Shown: positions 1-11,800 of the stretch, piece by piece
How the letters are laid out: each line of letters begins with the position of its first letter
Position numbering within the stretch: position 1 is the stretch's first letter
Origin: Trichoplax adhaerens
Taxonomy: Eukaryota; Placozoa; Uniplacotomia; Trichoplacea; Trichoplacidae
NCBI RefSeq assembly: GCF_000150275.1
Contig: NW_002060946.1
Location: 3,571,035-3,635,034, forward strand
Length of the DNA stretch: 64,000 nt
Direction of reading: 5' to 3'
Program-made: the position numbers and the translations under genes
Notes under the pieces: generated by a model
Database searches by the model: none
Told to the model about the DNA's origin: nothing
Seen by the model: the letters and a program-made list of their open reading frames with translations, nothing else

Positions 1-583
1 ATTTTTTACATTTTTTTCAACCATCATATATTATAAGATATATAGTGGGTACTACAACGGCATAACATTTTCTTTAAATAAATATGCATGTTGAATTTTT
101 GATCGATATTAATTCTACATAAGAGGCAATTCTTTTTCATGTAAGAATTTACAGTGCTTGCAACTACAGTAACCTTGGGTCTCATGTCGGCTATGAGACA
201 TAAAAGTTTACTGTAACAAGTAAAACCAAGTCTTATTTTAATACCCAAATGCACTAAGTGGACATAAATCCATAATAACAATAAATACGTACATTGTCAA
301 CTTTACGAGATTTTTTTTATAATTTCGATGATAAAATTATAACATGTTACTTATTTTTAGCGGTACTCTTATATCTTCCAATAAGTGTGCACAATTACCC
401 AATTATTGTATCGTCACCAAACAAATCGCATAATCTTTAATCTGTATAGTTTAAGGTTAACATAGCAATCGAAAGGAAAGGAAATGGGATATATTCACTT
501 GACTACATGCCATATTAAAATAACAATAAAAATGGCTCATAAACAAGCAAAGAAAACATTGATATTACACGCTAATGTCTACC
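1..583. other. Non-coding AT-rich flank 3' of the TP53INP-like gene
   Basis: I see no credible exon here. The stretch is AT-rich with many stops in all frames. It lies directly downstream of the stop codon of the minus-strand TP53INP-like gene, so part of it is probably that gene's 3' untranslated region. No repeat stands out. Confidence 0.5.
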
Positions 584-2072
584 CTAGCGTCTATAAGAGA
601 AGTTGGTAAAGCAATGACGCCTTGACCACGAGTTGCTATATGATCGTGAATTAGCTTTACTAAATGTTAGTGATCTCTTCACATTTAGGTCCCGTGCTTT
701 TCGTATATAGTTGAATCGGTCAGATTTTTTATTTAATTCACGATCCATGTAAAGTTCTATAGATCGGGATCTTGATTGTTCGTGGGTATCTTCATGGGTG
801 TTATTATCACCCGAATTGGCCAAGCTAGCTGCGAAATCGTGATCTAAATTATTCCTGATACTGGCAGAGCTATCAATTCGTCGATAGATTGACATGCTTG
901 GATGCTCTATGAGCAAGTCTTCAAATGGACTGACGGAAAGCTCTTCCATTACATGACCATCAAAGCAAGGCGGAGGTGTTAAAAGCCAACCACTCTCTTT
1001 TTCCTTGCGATTTTTAACCAGTTGATCTTCATTGCTGACCTCTTCTAAGTCTATAACAGAAATACGAAATGAACGTTCGTTGTGAGATAGTATCCGCATC
1101 TATACTTTAGTTGATGCACATATTTTTGATCGACGTTTATTTCCATTTTTGCAACAGTCTACTAATGCATTATCTATTCTGAAATAAAATTGACGTGGCA
1201 AGCCAAATACACTATACCGGCTCGGCACTGATTCTAATTTGCATAGACTATGTAGCCATATATTGAATTCTGTTGAGTCAGCTGAATGCATTGATTAATT
1301 TAAAAATTATTCTTAGCAACTACCGGTTCCAATTATTGGTCAATCAGAAAGTCACTATTATCAATTTTTAATATTTCAATCGATATAAGACGAATGACTT
1401 CCACTATTACAGTCGTTGTTATAATTAATTAATTAATTAATTATAATTAATAGAATTATTTTACTTCTGTACTTCTATTACAGCGAAGTTCTTACACGAT
1501 TCGATACTACAATATACATATCGTCTATCCACTTTGCTGCCTTGAAAGGAATAAACATTAAATGTACAGAATGTGACCTTGAGACCGTTGAGATTACTGT
1601 ATTGATCTTCGGTCTTGGTAGTCCATAGTCCTTATGTTGTGCACTGTGTAGTTTGTTTGTATTTAGTGTAAAGTTCCTTTAATAATTGTGTACTCAGTTT
1701 ACTACTGTGCTGTATCGTATAAACAATTTTATACTATACTGTACTGTACTGTACAGTGTACAGTATGCTGGCCCAGTCATCTATAGTATTGTAATACAGT
1801 ACACTACAGTACTGTACGTACTACTGTACTGAACTGTAGTCTATACTGTACCGTATTAGCGGCGGCACTGTAATAACAGACTCTTTATTGATTGTGCGCC
1901 GTGAAAGAAAACAATGCATTAACGTAAAATACGTCTTCCTACCTTTGTTCTCCTTTTTCACAACAAGGATCCAATCATCTTCTTCTGTAAGGCTGACATT
2001 TACCCGATGATTGGAAGCATCTTCTGTGCTACTTTGATCCCACAGGTATGATGACAGACTTTGCCACAACAT
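584..2072 (-). CDS. TP53INP: TP53INP/DOR-like autophagy protein (tumour protein p53-inducible nuclear protein family)
   Basis: Two coding exons on the minus strand: 2072-1943 and 1050-584, joined across an 892-bp intron with GT..AG borders, giving about 198 residues. Exon 1 ends in an acidic stretch followed by W-I-L-V (EEDDWILV, residues 30-37). This is the LC3-interacting region by which TP53INP1/2 bind ATG8-family proteins, shuttle out of the nucleus and promote autophagosome formation. Exon 2 carries the two other family signatures: TPPPCF and, about 20 residues on, LLIEHPSMS-Y, then a Ser/Arg/Lys-rich C-terminus. The length is close to that of vertebrate TP53INP2. The start was set at the Met of MLWQSLSSYLW because this short hydrophobic N-terminus resembles the family's MFxRL start; in-frame Mets lie 16 and 11 codons upstream. 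The second exon begins at GAC, after an acceptor at 1051-1052. Family membership is secure; which paralogue it matches is not a meaningful question for a non-vertebrate. Confidence 0.85.
1420..1453. repeat. TTAA tandem tract in the TP53INP intron
   Basis: A short run of repeated TTAA units, nearly self-complementary, inside the single intron. It looks like simple sequence, and I see no element around it. Confidence 0.6.
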
Positions 2073-5000
2073 TTTAATGTGTATGATTGCTCCTAACGAT
2101 AACATTGAACATTTTATCATTAACTTTATGTACGGTACTGCTTAATGATATTGAATTGAATTTACAATGTATATTATTCATCGTAATAGTACTGTACAGT
2201 ACTGTACACTATCGTCATCAACCACTATCCAAAAACAGTTTTCAGAAACTTCAAAGAACGGACAGTGCAGCGATAATGATCAGTAACGTTTAGATGATTT
2301 ACGCTTGAGATTACATAAAATAAATATTCAAAATTATGATGCCAATACAGGCTTAGATGCCATGGCAAAACAATTTCAGAAATATTCATTTCACTGAGCA
2401 TACGCGGTATGAGGAAGAAAAAAAAGTAAAATAAAGACAAAATGTCGTAATATTACATCAGCCAGTCGAATTTGAAGTAATACGATGCTATATAGTAAGT
2501 TTGAGTTACTGTACTACTTAGTAAAAGCAAAAAGAGGTTGAAAATGCGTCGAAATAACATTTACAAGACAATACACTATCATTAACTACAAAGTAACTGT
2601 ACATTAAACTATAGTAGTACAGTACGATAACACCCAAACAGAGAAAAAAAAATTGAAAAAGATTTTAAAAATGAAGATTGCACAATAATCGACAGAATCA
2701 GTTCAATTCATTTTAGCAACTTACTGTACTGTACTTTCAAAGTTTAGTTCCAGTAATTCTTAGCTTTTAAATCCGTTCAAACGTTATAGTTCAGAACTGT
2801 TACGACATAAGTTGTAAATTGTATATTGTACTCCGGCGCAAAACTGCTTCAATCTGTTCAGTCGCGAATTGAATGACTTCAGTTTTTATTTATTTTTATT
2901 TTTATTGGAGATTATTTATTATTACTGTATTAATTTTTTTTTAGACTACGTCAATGCTACAGTACTTACACTGTATTGCTGCACAGTGTACTGTATGGTA
3001 CATATCATGCTGTTGGTTATAAAGGTAAGACTCTCTTCTGTACGATAAAGTTAGGTATGAGCACTTACAGTACAGTACGTAGTTATCAGTGCGTACAGTA
3101 CAGTAAAAAGTACTGTGGCCTGAATGAATGAAGTATGCACACTTACGTACAGTACTGTATGTACAGTACCAGGGAAATAGTCCTGTTTACGACGTTAGCA
3201 ACGTCATAACGACGTAACGGCCGATGAGCGACGGCGCGGAAAACTACTGTACAGTATAAGGCTTTGTGTTTTGTATTTTGTTTTGTTTGACTGTTTGACG
3301 GTAAATCAATCCAAACTTCATAACGATCATGGCGCAGCCGCAAAACATTATTGTACAATGTTGATTTTGGATTACTAATGGATTACTACTGTTAGATGCT
3401 TCCATTTAGTAGTCCTATGTGTGTAATTGATATACAGACATAGATTGTATTCGATTTTCTTTATTGGAGTGGGGATATAGAACACTAAATCATCACTATG
3501 CATTCAGTATTCTGTAATAATGTGTAATCTGTCTGTATCATGGTCATTCATAGACTAGTCTGTACTGTAGTTCATGTCTGTAAAAAGAATGTCATTGGTT
3601 AATATTCGTTATGTACGGATAAAAACAAGAAATTCGGGCATCGACCATTGAATTTTGCTTTGATGAAGCTATCGGTAAGGTTGATTTTGTCAACGCTAGG
3701 ATTACACGATCAAAAGAGGAATTCAAGCATTGGCAAATTGATATGGGGCAAACCTAGGCTCTCCCCAATTCGGTCTTATCCTAGAACATTTGTATATAAA
3801 TATACTGTACAGTGTACAGTATATTAATATTTGAACCCTACGAATTTACTACTCTTTATTTCTATACTAGTAGATGCTTCGCTTGTTATATTTCGTGCAC
3901 TCTACTTGTGCTTGGTACTTTACTTTAAGGACATGCAATGTAAAGGGATGATTCGAATGAGATGATAGTCATTTCTGATATCTTTGTTACTGTTATCAAC
4001 TGTACAGTCTACGTAGATTTTGGGTTAACGAAATGAATGAAATTGATGAGTGCGCTCGTATACTAAAAGTTTTTGTGGCTCGAACTAGACTTATCAGTTA
4101 AATTACACCTATACCTGTTCACGGTACACATGGAGGATTATTCCTAGATATACATCCTTAGTATTATACAATATACAGTATGTTATGAATACGTATATCT
4201 CCATCGAGCGCTGTTCACTTTTGAGAACCATTCACTACCTACAGTATACAGTACGCTGTACTGTCCGAGTGTGTTACTCGAAGCGGTACTATTTAGGATC
4301 GTGCTATGAACAGTTTTATGAAAAAAATCCGCTATGAAGTCCCCACTGAAACTACACGAAGAATAACGAGCTTGGGATTGAATATTATAATTGCAACTGA
4401 GCGTCAAATACAGTATACGCTATAGACGTTATCTTCATGCTTATAACACGTGGCAACTTGCGGAACGTTTCTTGACTTTCCTTATGATCAAGTACCGTAC
4501 GTTTTGAAAATGAATGAAATTTAATTGAATTTATTGAACTGTAACCTAAGCAGTAAAACATCTACGTTCATACTTTTAATCGGTACAATAGTTCAACATT
4601 TGATTCGATTGGTGAAGGCTTTGTTGAGAGCTTCATTCAATTAGTTTATTGAATTGTAGGATTGGATTGCCTAGTTCGAATTAATTTCTTCTTACTCAAG
4701 GTTGCCTTATTGTCGGATGTTGTGGTTAGGGGTCAAAAGCAAACATTTTCACAAATACACAGTACGGTAAAGTAGTGTTGTGTATCCCCACTCCGATTAG
4801 TCTTCACTTAATCTAGGACTGCTGGATATACCATCTAGTCGTCCATGAGTCTATTGATGGTGTATATGTTATATATCAATATACTATATGCCATAACATG
4901 AATTTGAACGGTGTAATTTGTGTCATACAGGATACTGTACATTGTATAGTAGATAGAGCCATTGCGAAAATTAAATTAAAATAGGACAGTATATTGTAGA

Positions 5001-6420
5001 GTAGAGTATTCCGTGGAATTAAATCAAAAGAAAGAAAAATATGGTCACGGTACTGTATGATATCAGCGTGCTTTTGACGGGGTCGCTTTTTCTTTTATCT
5101 CGTATTGCTTTTGACCTTGTGCATTTCCCGTAAGTCATGACTCATGAGTCTGCTAACTGTGCACAGTAGAGTACAGTAGAGTGTGTACTAGCACTAGCCT
5201 CTGATTGCACTCATCCGCTTGCCAGTTGCCACTCTTGTCCTGAACTCACCAGTTGGTAAAGTCCAAGTCATTTATACAGTATTTTCAAGCCTGATTGGGA
5301 CCTATTAAAAGTATCAATTGTACCGTACCGTATTTATTTTTTTTTGGGGAAAAGGTCGTCGTCTCATGATGACCTTATAAACAGGGACTTTTTCTTATGC
5401 AAAGTCGAGTGAGTGTAAACGATAGTTTTTACTTTTTCCTCTCTCTCTCACTGCATGGCATTAGACTTTGTCCAGCAAGTGTGGGAATTCAGAAACAGTA
5501 CTGAACAAGTATTTACTTCGAGATGCAGAAATCCTTCCAATTTAAAGGCTAGCAATGAAGCGATGACGTTATACGAGCGTACAGTAGCCCTGATCATGTT
5601 GCATAAATTACTTAAAATGATCAGGGCTAGCGTACTGTATACTGTACTACATGTAAATGTACAACCTAGTACGGACAGACTAAGTAGTACTATGCACGAT
5701 GAGCATGGTACTACGGAGTCGATCGGTACTAGGTACAGACTGTACTGTGTTTTTACAGTACAAATGTTGAAAACTTTGATTTTACAATGCAGTAGCAACA
5801 ATCAGGAAAATAATAAAATAAAATTAATTAATTAATATCTATGAATAGCATTGACGCTTGCTAAACCTTAACTGAGATACTGGGCAAATGGATTTCGCCT
5901 CTCCTTAATGAATTCTTTTCAAAGTGTGTCAAGTGGATTTTTCACTTGCTGTATCGTTCAATTGGAATGTTTGTGCGTGTGTCCGTCGTTCAAGCAACAA
6001 CGGAATGGATAGCACCTTTTGGTGAATAATACTGGTGCATATCTATTTTCATCATGATGAATTATGAAATTTTAATTTTTTCTTTGAATTGATTTGGACA
6101 ATGATTGAGTAAACGTCTTCAGCAGTGGATGTCCGGAGTTCTTTTGGAGAGGGCGTTAACGCTGATAGTGTGCTATAGTATTATGATCATTATACTCTAG
6201 TTGATTGTGTGGTGTATCGTCAGTGAATTGACATGATGTACAGTAATGGATGAGCACAGTGGTTAGTATGTGTTGGTCGCGATTATTACTCTTGGACTAC
6301 ATGCATACAGTAGTATAGTACTGTATGTTAAGTGTGATATCACTGTACTGGCAATCTACAGTGAAAAACGCTTGTCCGGTGCTTGACCTACAGTACTGTA
6401 CACTGTACACTACAAGTCTA
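1731..6420. repeat. Dense field of TACTGTACAGTA-type palindromes, otherwise empty intergenic DNA
   Basis: No exon was recognised between 2073 and 6933. Instead the DNA is littered with the self-complementary word TACTGTACAGTA and its halves TACTGTA/TACAGTA. Clear clusters lie near 1739-1765, 1797-1835, 2189-2209, 2722-2735, 2957-2995, 3067-3110, 3148-3170, 3244-3258, 3804-3824, 4240-4265, 5625-5650, 6305-6325 and 6389-6412. Copies are not in a fixed register, so this is not a simple tandem satellite. They continue into the TP53INP intron and up to the promoter side of the next gene. Because the word is palindromic, chance open frames arise on both strands here (for example 5448-5835), and I do not regard these as genes. 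Confidence 0.75.
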
Positions 6421-6933
6421 CAGTGGGGATCAACTGGTGACTGGCTGTCGCTGAATCTCTGACTGACAGTGGATGTCATTGTCGAGTGCTGAGCGGCAGT
6501 CACTCCATCAATACAATACAGTCAATTCAATCGACATTGTCTTTCTATTTATTTATTATGCGTAATTGTATTCAATGAATTGTTGAAGGAGAAAACGTCA
6601 CGTAGCTTATTTTCATAGTAATCGTGCTAAAATCATGCTAAAATTGTTTTTCACCATTTTTCAGGGGTCACAATCTGCAGATATTGGGGTCAATCCAAAT
6701 GCAAATACGCTTGCGTAACTAGTACCAATGAAAGGTGAAACAAAGGTATGCAAACTAGCAAAAAATAAAAACCACTTGGAAGCATACTGTAGTGCTGCTG
6801 ACTGCCAAATGATATAGAGAGCAAGTGAGCGGCAGGGGCAAGAGGCAAAAAAATTCATTAGACAACCATCGTCGCTGTCATCATTTTCCATCATACTGCC
6901 GTTTTATCGTGCGATCATCAACCACCTTTGAAA

Positions 6934-8808
6934 ATGCTCTTTTCTGAAAGTGATTATGCCCGAAAAGTGGATAACACACAGCGCTCAACCAAGTGGGCTG
7001 TTGAAAATTGGGAGTCTTGGCGTAAGCAACTCAATGAAAAAAACAACGAAAATGTCAAGGAGTTATCGCAGATGAGTGTTAGCGAATTAAATGAATGGTT
7101 AACACGATACATTCATGAGACTCGTCGCCAAGATGGTGGCCCATATCCTGCACGCAGCTTATACTTACTGTTGTATGCTCTTCTTCGTCACATGCGAGAT
7201 AAAGGTGTTACTGATAAAAATTTCTTAGATGAGAAAGATGAACGTTTCACTTCATTCCATGATGCACTGAAGAAGCGTATCGAACAAGTAGCTAACATTT
7301 CCAATGACCCCATCAAGAAAAGGCTAAAAGTATCCAGTATTGATGAGTCAAAACTATGGCAAACTGCTGTATTAGGAGATGCAACCTCATGGACATTGCA
7401 AAATACCGTCTTCTTTTATAACAGTAAATTGTTTACCATTCGAAATGTCGACTCTCATCGTACACTAGATGCTAACCAATTTGAAATCGGGTCTGACAAT
7501 TTGGGTAAATATGTCCGCTTTATCCGCTCTATCAACGATAGCAACGGTGCTAAAGAGGCAGAAAAAGCTCCCAGTTTATCCACCATTTTCCGTCGTAAAG
7601 AGCAAAGTAATGATATAAAATTATATGCTCGTGATATGAACAGTCGAGTTTACCATTGCTATGAAGTTTATCTGTCAATCGTGCCAAGACATGGCCCATT
7701 CTATAGAAGACCCATTAAATCAAGCGGGTTACTTAGCTTTCATTCTCAACCGGTCGGCAAAAATAGACTTGCAGTAATGCTAAAAGAAATGTGTGAGCGC
7801 GCTGATGAAATTTATCACGAATTTGTTAGCAAAAAACAAGTAAATGGCTCAGCAATCAGTCTAGGTCAGCGCCATTTGCCAATGCTTTTACCGCGGCCTG
7901 ATGAGCCCAGCCCTTCAGATAGCCCTTCACCTACGCGAAGAAATCTCTCCAACCAAAATAGCACAGAAGATGATAGTACTCGACGTAGCGATACCATGTC
8001 AAAGAGAGGTCAAGGCTGCATCGAATGCTCGTCATCATTTAGGTCTACATCAACTACTAGCAACGCAACAAGCAATCAGTATCCTTTATCCACCGCTACA
8101 TCGTCTCCATCTACGGTAAGATCCGGCATATTTTCAATCAATGGCATTATGAATAAAGCCAATTCAAATAATGAGGTCAAACCATGCAGTCATGATTCAG
8201 CTATATCGCATTCTAAACAAGATTCCAACATTTCTACATCCATAAACTCAATTTCCGATAAAGCTCGGACAGAACAAGACAAATCTAGTAATTTAGTATC
8301 TGCTCTATCTCCGTCTGACACGGTTGATGATGGTAACAATAAATTGAAAAGACAACCTGATCGCCCTAATAACGTCGTTCAGATTCTTCCCATTACAGAC
8401 CCTAAGTTGATTACTTTGCAAAACGGTAACAAAATAATCAACAACACCAACAGTACTGCTATCATACTCAAAGATTCCCCTCTTAATAACGATAACGTCG
8501 ATCAACCAAATACTAACGGAAAAAGGATAAGCGATCATGCTAATAATTTGACAGATATCATAGTGACTAAGAAATCAAGGATAGACCAAGACGATAAACA
8601 AAGGAATTCTCTCAATTTTACTAGTATGGAAAATAGTCTAGGTTCATCAGTATTTGATAATTGCGACATCAATGTGTATTACCTAGGCTCACAGACCAAG
8701 GTAAATGTCTCGAACGGTAACTTAATACCACCTTCCATGTTCGAATCATGCTCATTTAATGATTGCACATTCAGTGTTTACTACTGTGGCTCTGAAGAAT
8801 GTTCTTAA
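6934..8808 (+). CDS. Intronless Crypton tyrosine-recombinase-derived protein (DUF3504 family; KIAA1958/QRICH1/ZMYM-like)
   Basis: A single 624-codon frame from the first ATG at 6934; the frame is open a little further upstream but has no earlier ATG. Residues about 8-290 match the recombinase-like domain shared by KIAA1958, QRICH1 and the ZMYM proteins. The opening segment (NTQRSTKWAVENWESW) is the usual start, followed by a helical SAM-like part ending in GPYPARSLYLLLYALLRHMR. Next come the core segment with the I-R-N-V-D-S-H-R pattern and a final block, YHCYEVYLSIVPRHGPFYRRP...FHSQPVGKNRLAVMLKEMCERA. Downstream of that block the usual NHS..R..Y part of an active tyrosine recombinase is missing. 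It is replaced by about 270 residues of Ser/Thr/Asn-rich low-complexity sequence. The protein ends in a repeated pattern, CDINVYYLGS and CTFSVYYCGS, which resembles the short conserved tail of other family members. It is probably a domesticated nuclear DNA-binding or chromatin protein rather than an active recombinase. No terminal repeats were seen around it. Confidence 0.8.
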   Translation: MLFSESDYARKVDNTQRSTKWAVENWESWRKQLNEKNNENVKELSQMSVSELNEWLTRYIHETRRQDGGPYPARSLYLLLYALLRHMRDKGVTDKNFLDEKDERFTSFHDALKKRIEQVANISNDPIKKRLKVSSIDESKLWQTAVLGDATSWTLQNTVFFYNSKLFTIRNVDSHRTLDANQFEIGSDNLGKYVRFIRSINDSNGAKEAEKAPSLSTIFRRKEQSNDIKLYARDMNSRVYHCYEVYLSIVPRHGPFYRRPIKSSGLLSFHSQPVGKNRLAVMLKEMCERADEIYHEFVSKKQVNGSAISLGQRHLPMLLPRPDEPSPSDSPSPTRRNLSNQNSTEDDSTRRSDTMSKRGQGCIECSSSFRSTSTTSNATSNQYPLSTATSSPSTVRSGIFSINGIMNKANSNNEVKPCSHDSAISHSKQDSNISTSINSISDKARTEQDKSSNLVSALSPSDTVDDGNNKLKRQPDRPNNVVQILPITDPKLITLQNGNKIINNTNSTAIILKDSPLNNDNVDQPNTNGKRISDHANNLTDIIVTKKSRIDQDDKQRNSLNFTSMENSLGSSVFDNCDINVYYLGSQTKVNVSNGNLIPPSMFESCSFNDCTFSVYYCGSEECS

Positions 8809-11800
8809 TTGAATGTATTTTTAATTTGGGCTACTTTTTAATGATACATCAATTCATTGATACTTATCAGTGTATAAAATACGAAATTTTTATGAACTTT
8901 TCCATTAGATATTACTTAACACATGTTAAAAGTATATATATATATATATATATACTTAATACCGTACAATATGATCGTACTTTAATATTCGATATAAAAC
9001 TCTTTGGGTAAAATTTAGAAAAATGTTAATTATGTACATTCTTAAAATCTGTTGTAGCGGTAAGATTACGGTGATGATATGTATCAAATGATAAAATTGC
9101 ATGTCTATATGGTTAATATGTTATATAATTTTTGTGCTAATTCACCAATAACTAATGCCGTCGTTTTTGCCGTATCTATTAGTAATCGAAATTTAATGTA
9201 GTATCCATAATATTTCTTCCGTACGTATAATTAATGTATCCAGTATGCATGTGTACTATACGTAAATATATATATCGTAATAATACAACAGCATACACAA
9301 CTAGTGTAACACAAGTATGGTTCGATAATAAAATGAACCTAGCATGCTTTTCTCGTGCTTCTAACCTCAAAATTCACTGTTACCTTATTATTCACGTGTC
9401 TTTAATTTTCACATACACATACGAGAATGTATTAATTTTGCCATATCTCTAGAATTCATGGATCAGTCGTAGTAATAATATTAGAAACACGCTTTCCATA
9501 TAAGCAATGTAGCGAAAGTTTACATGTGAAACTTTTGTTGAAGTCCTTGCAATTTAAAATGCGTTACTCAATATCGAAACAAGATATTTAACAAAATTTA
9601 TCTTCATCTGCAATTGACATCTATAGAGTAGTCGCGGCCGCGTACTTTATCTAATTTTGGATCATACATAATACGTGTTGATTAATTTCAGGGCAATCCA
9701 ACGATACACGTACGATATAGTTGGCATGAGATTATTTCTAGGTTCATGAAGTATATCTTAAATAATTATTTTTATATATTCGATAGTTTAGAGTTGCAAA
9801 TTTTATTATTGGACTTGCTTCACTCCCTTAAACATTTACACCTTTATTGTCGATCAATTCATTAAAAACATGCGATTATTTTAATACATTACACTATTAA
9901 CAATAAAGGCGTGATTATAGTTGAAGCACAGACAGTTTATCTTACAAAATTCAACTATCAAGCTATATATGTAGGCTGCTTGGTGTTTCTACGGTACTCT
10001 ATGTGATAATTTATTTAATTATTAATTACTGTACAGTATATATTATTGTTGATAGATAGAAATATACAGTATATGCAAAAAACGTCAAGCCGGTCTTTGA
10101 TCATTTACAGACCATGATCATTTCCTCTATGCCCATCACTGAGATTCGCGAATATACCGGTTTATTAGCCTAGCTAAGAAACAAAAATACTCCTTTGTGC
10201 CACAGATTTTAACAAAATATTATGCTAATTATTGCATATTATATGAGACAGGAATAATGATCGCTAACCTCGATATTTACATAAAGAAAGAAGCATAGTA
10301 ATTAAAACGGTTATTTTTTTGATGTAAATTTCGATCTATATTGTAATCAACCATGTCATACTATATGACTTTGAATAACCTTTGGCAAATTGACAACAGC
10401 TTCTCAGTCATATGATGTTATTCCATGAAAAGAGTCAAAAATGAAAAACTTTTCTTTTTCTTGATCTGAAATTATTTCTATAGTACGCTAGCACGATATT
10501 ACTTGTTATACTATACAGTAGATCCATCTGATAGATGTTGAACGCTCACTATAAGACACGTCACAGTGTGCTAACTATAGCTATCATATGATATTATTCC
10601 AATATAAAAATAAAAATGAGTGACTTTTCATTTTCTTAATCTCAAATTGTTCCTATCATCATTATTAACTCTACATTACTTGCTCTAGATCCATCTGATA
10701 GGTGTCAAATACTTAGGTGTTTTTTTAGGTAACTCTGGGATACAGTCCAATAAGCAGTAATATGGAAAATTACAAACTACTTCCATGACTAGTAGTATAG
10801 TTTTTATTATTATAAAATTAAATCGTTGTATGATATAGTACGGTGTTTAATCCAAATTTACGGTAATCTTTATCCAGCCGCTCAGGAAGTTACGAACTGT
10901 ACGTTAGCATACGAGATGTAAATTTTTTTCTTCTTCCTTAGGTCTAGTAGCGTAAGTTAGAAGATGAGTGCGTTAGCTTATAACGATGACCTCTCCGCTT
11001 AGTATTGTTTAATGTAATTGTAGAAGTAAAATAATATAATGCATCTAAAAATGATGAATTAATTTTTTATACGCATCTCTATAGAGAAGAAAAGGCCAAT
11101 CGCCAGTCAGATATCACGTTATCATTTTATTAGCTACTAATTATATATCCCTGACAAGAACAGTAAATTTGCATGTCTTAACTATTCAATGTCTATATTC
11201 TGATTTTTACCTCTATATGGAAATTTAAAAGGTCAATGAAAGCTTTTTAAATGTTTGTTATTCAATAATAACGTATAACCTGTTTATTTACTGACTACAT
11301 AACACAATGTTATACTTAGCCGGATAATCTGCATAACTTATGTTGAGGAAATCTCCACCCGTTACAATTATTTTACATAACTATGATTATCGTAATGAGT
11401 TCCAGTAACTATTTATATTAAAGTAGAATTATATAATACAGCATATACGTTTACAAACAAGACGTAATGTTATTATATACTGTCTTAAAATGCGTGGTAA
11501 GCGTATAATTATTTGATAACTTCTATACACGTATTATGCAATTTACACTCGGGCGTACACGATCAGATGGGGTCTATAGACAGCAAGATGGTGAGGCTCA
11601 TGACTATCAGTTACAATTACTCTTTATGCTTGTAGGTAACAATCTTCATAAAATGGCATAGTCTATACCACAACAATGTACGAAGTGCATATGTGATGAT
11701 CATTAAATCAACTAATTATTGCCACCTTCAGCTGTACGTCAAGTTCTATGCGTTGGTCATATAAAAAGTCTTGAAATCATAACATCTTTCAAATAAACAC

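Noticed and set aside
1100-1291. 63-codon frame just before TP53INP exon 2
   Set aside because: It lies inside the intron, is separated from exon 2 by a stop, and has no similarity to TP53INP.
5448-5835. 117- and 126-codon open frames on opposite strands
   Set aside because: They overlap each other on a palindrome-rich stretch and show no family resemblance. Self-complementary sequence opens both strands together.
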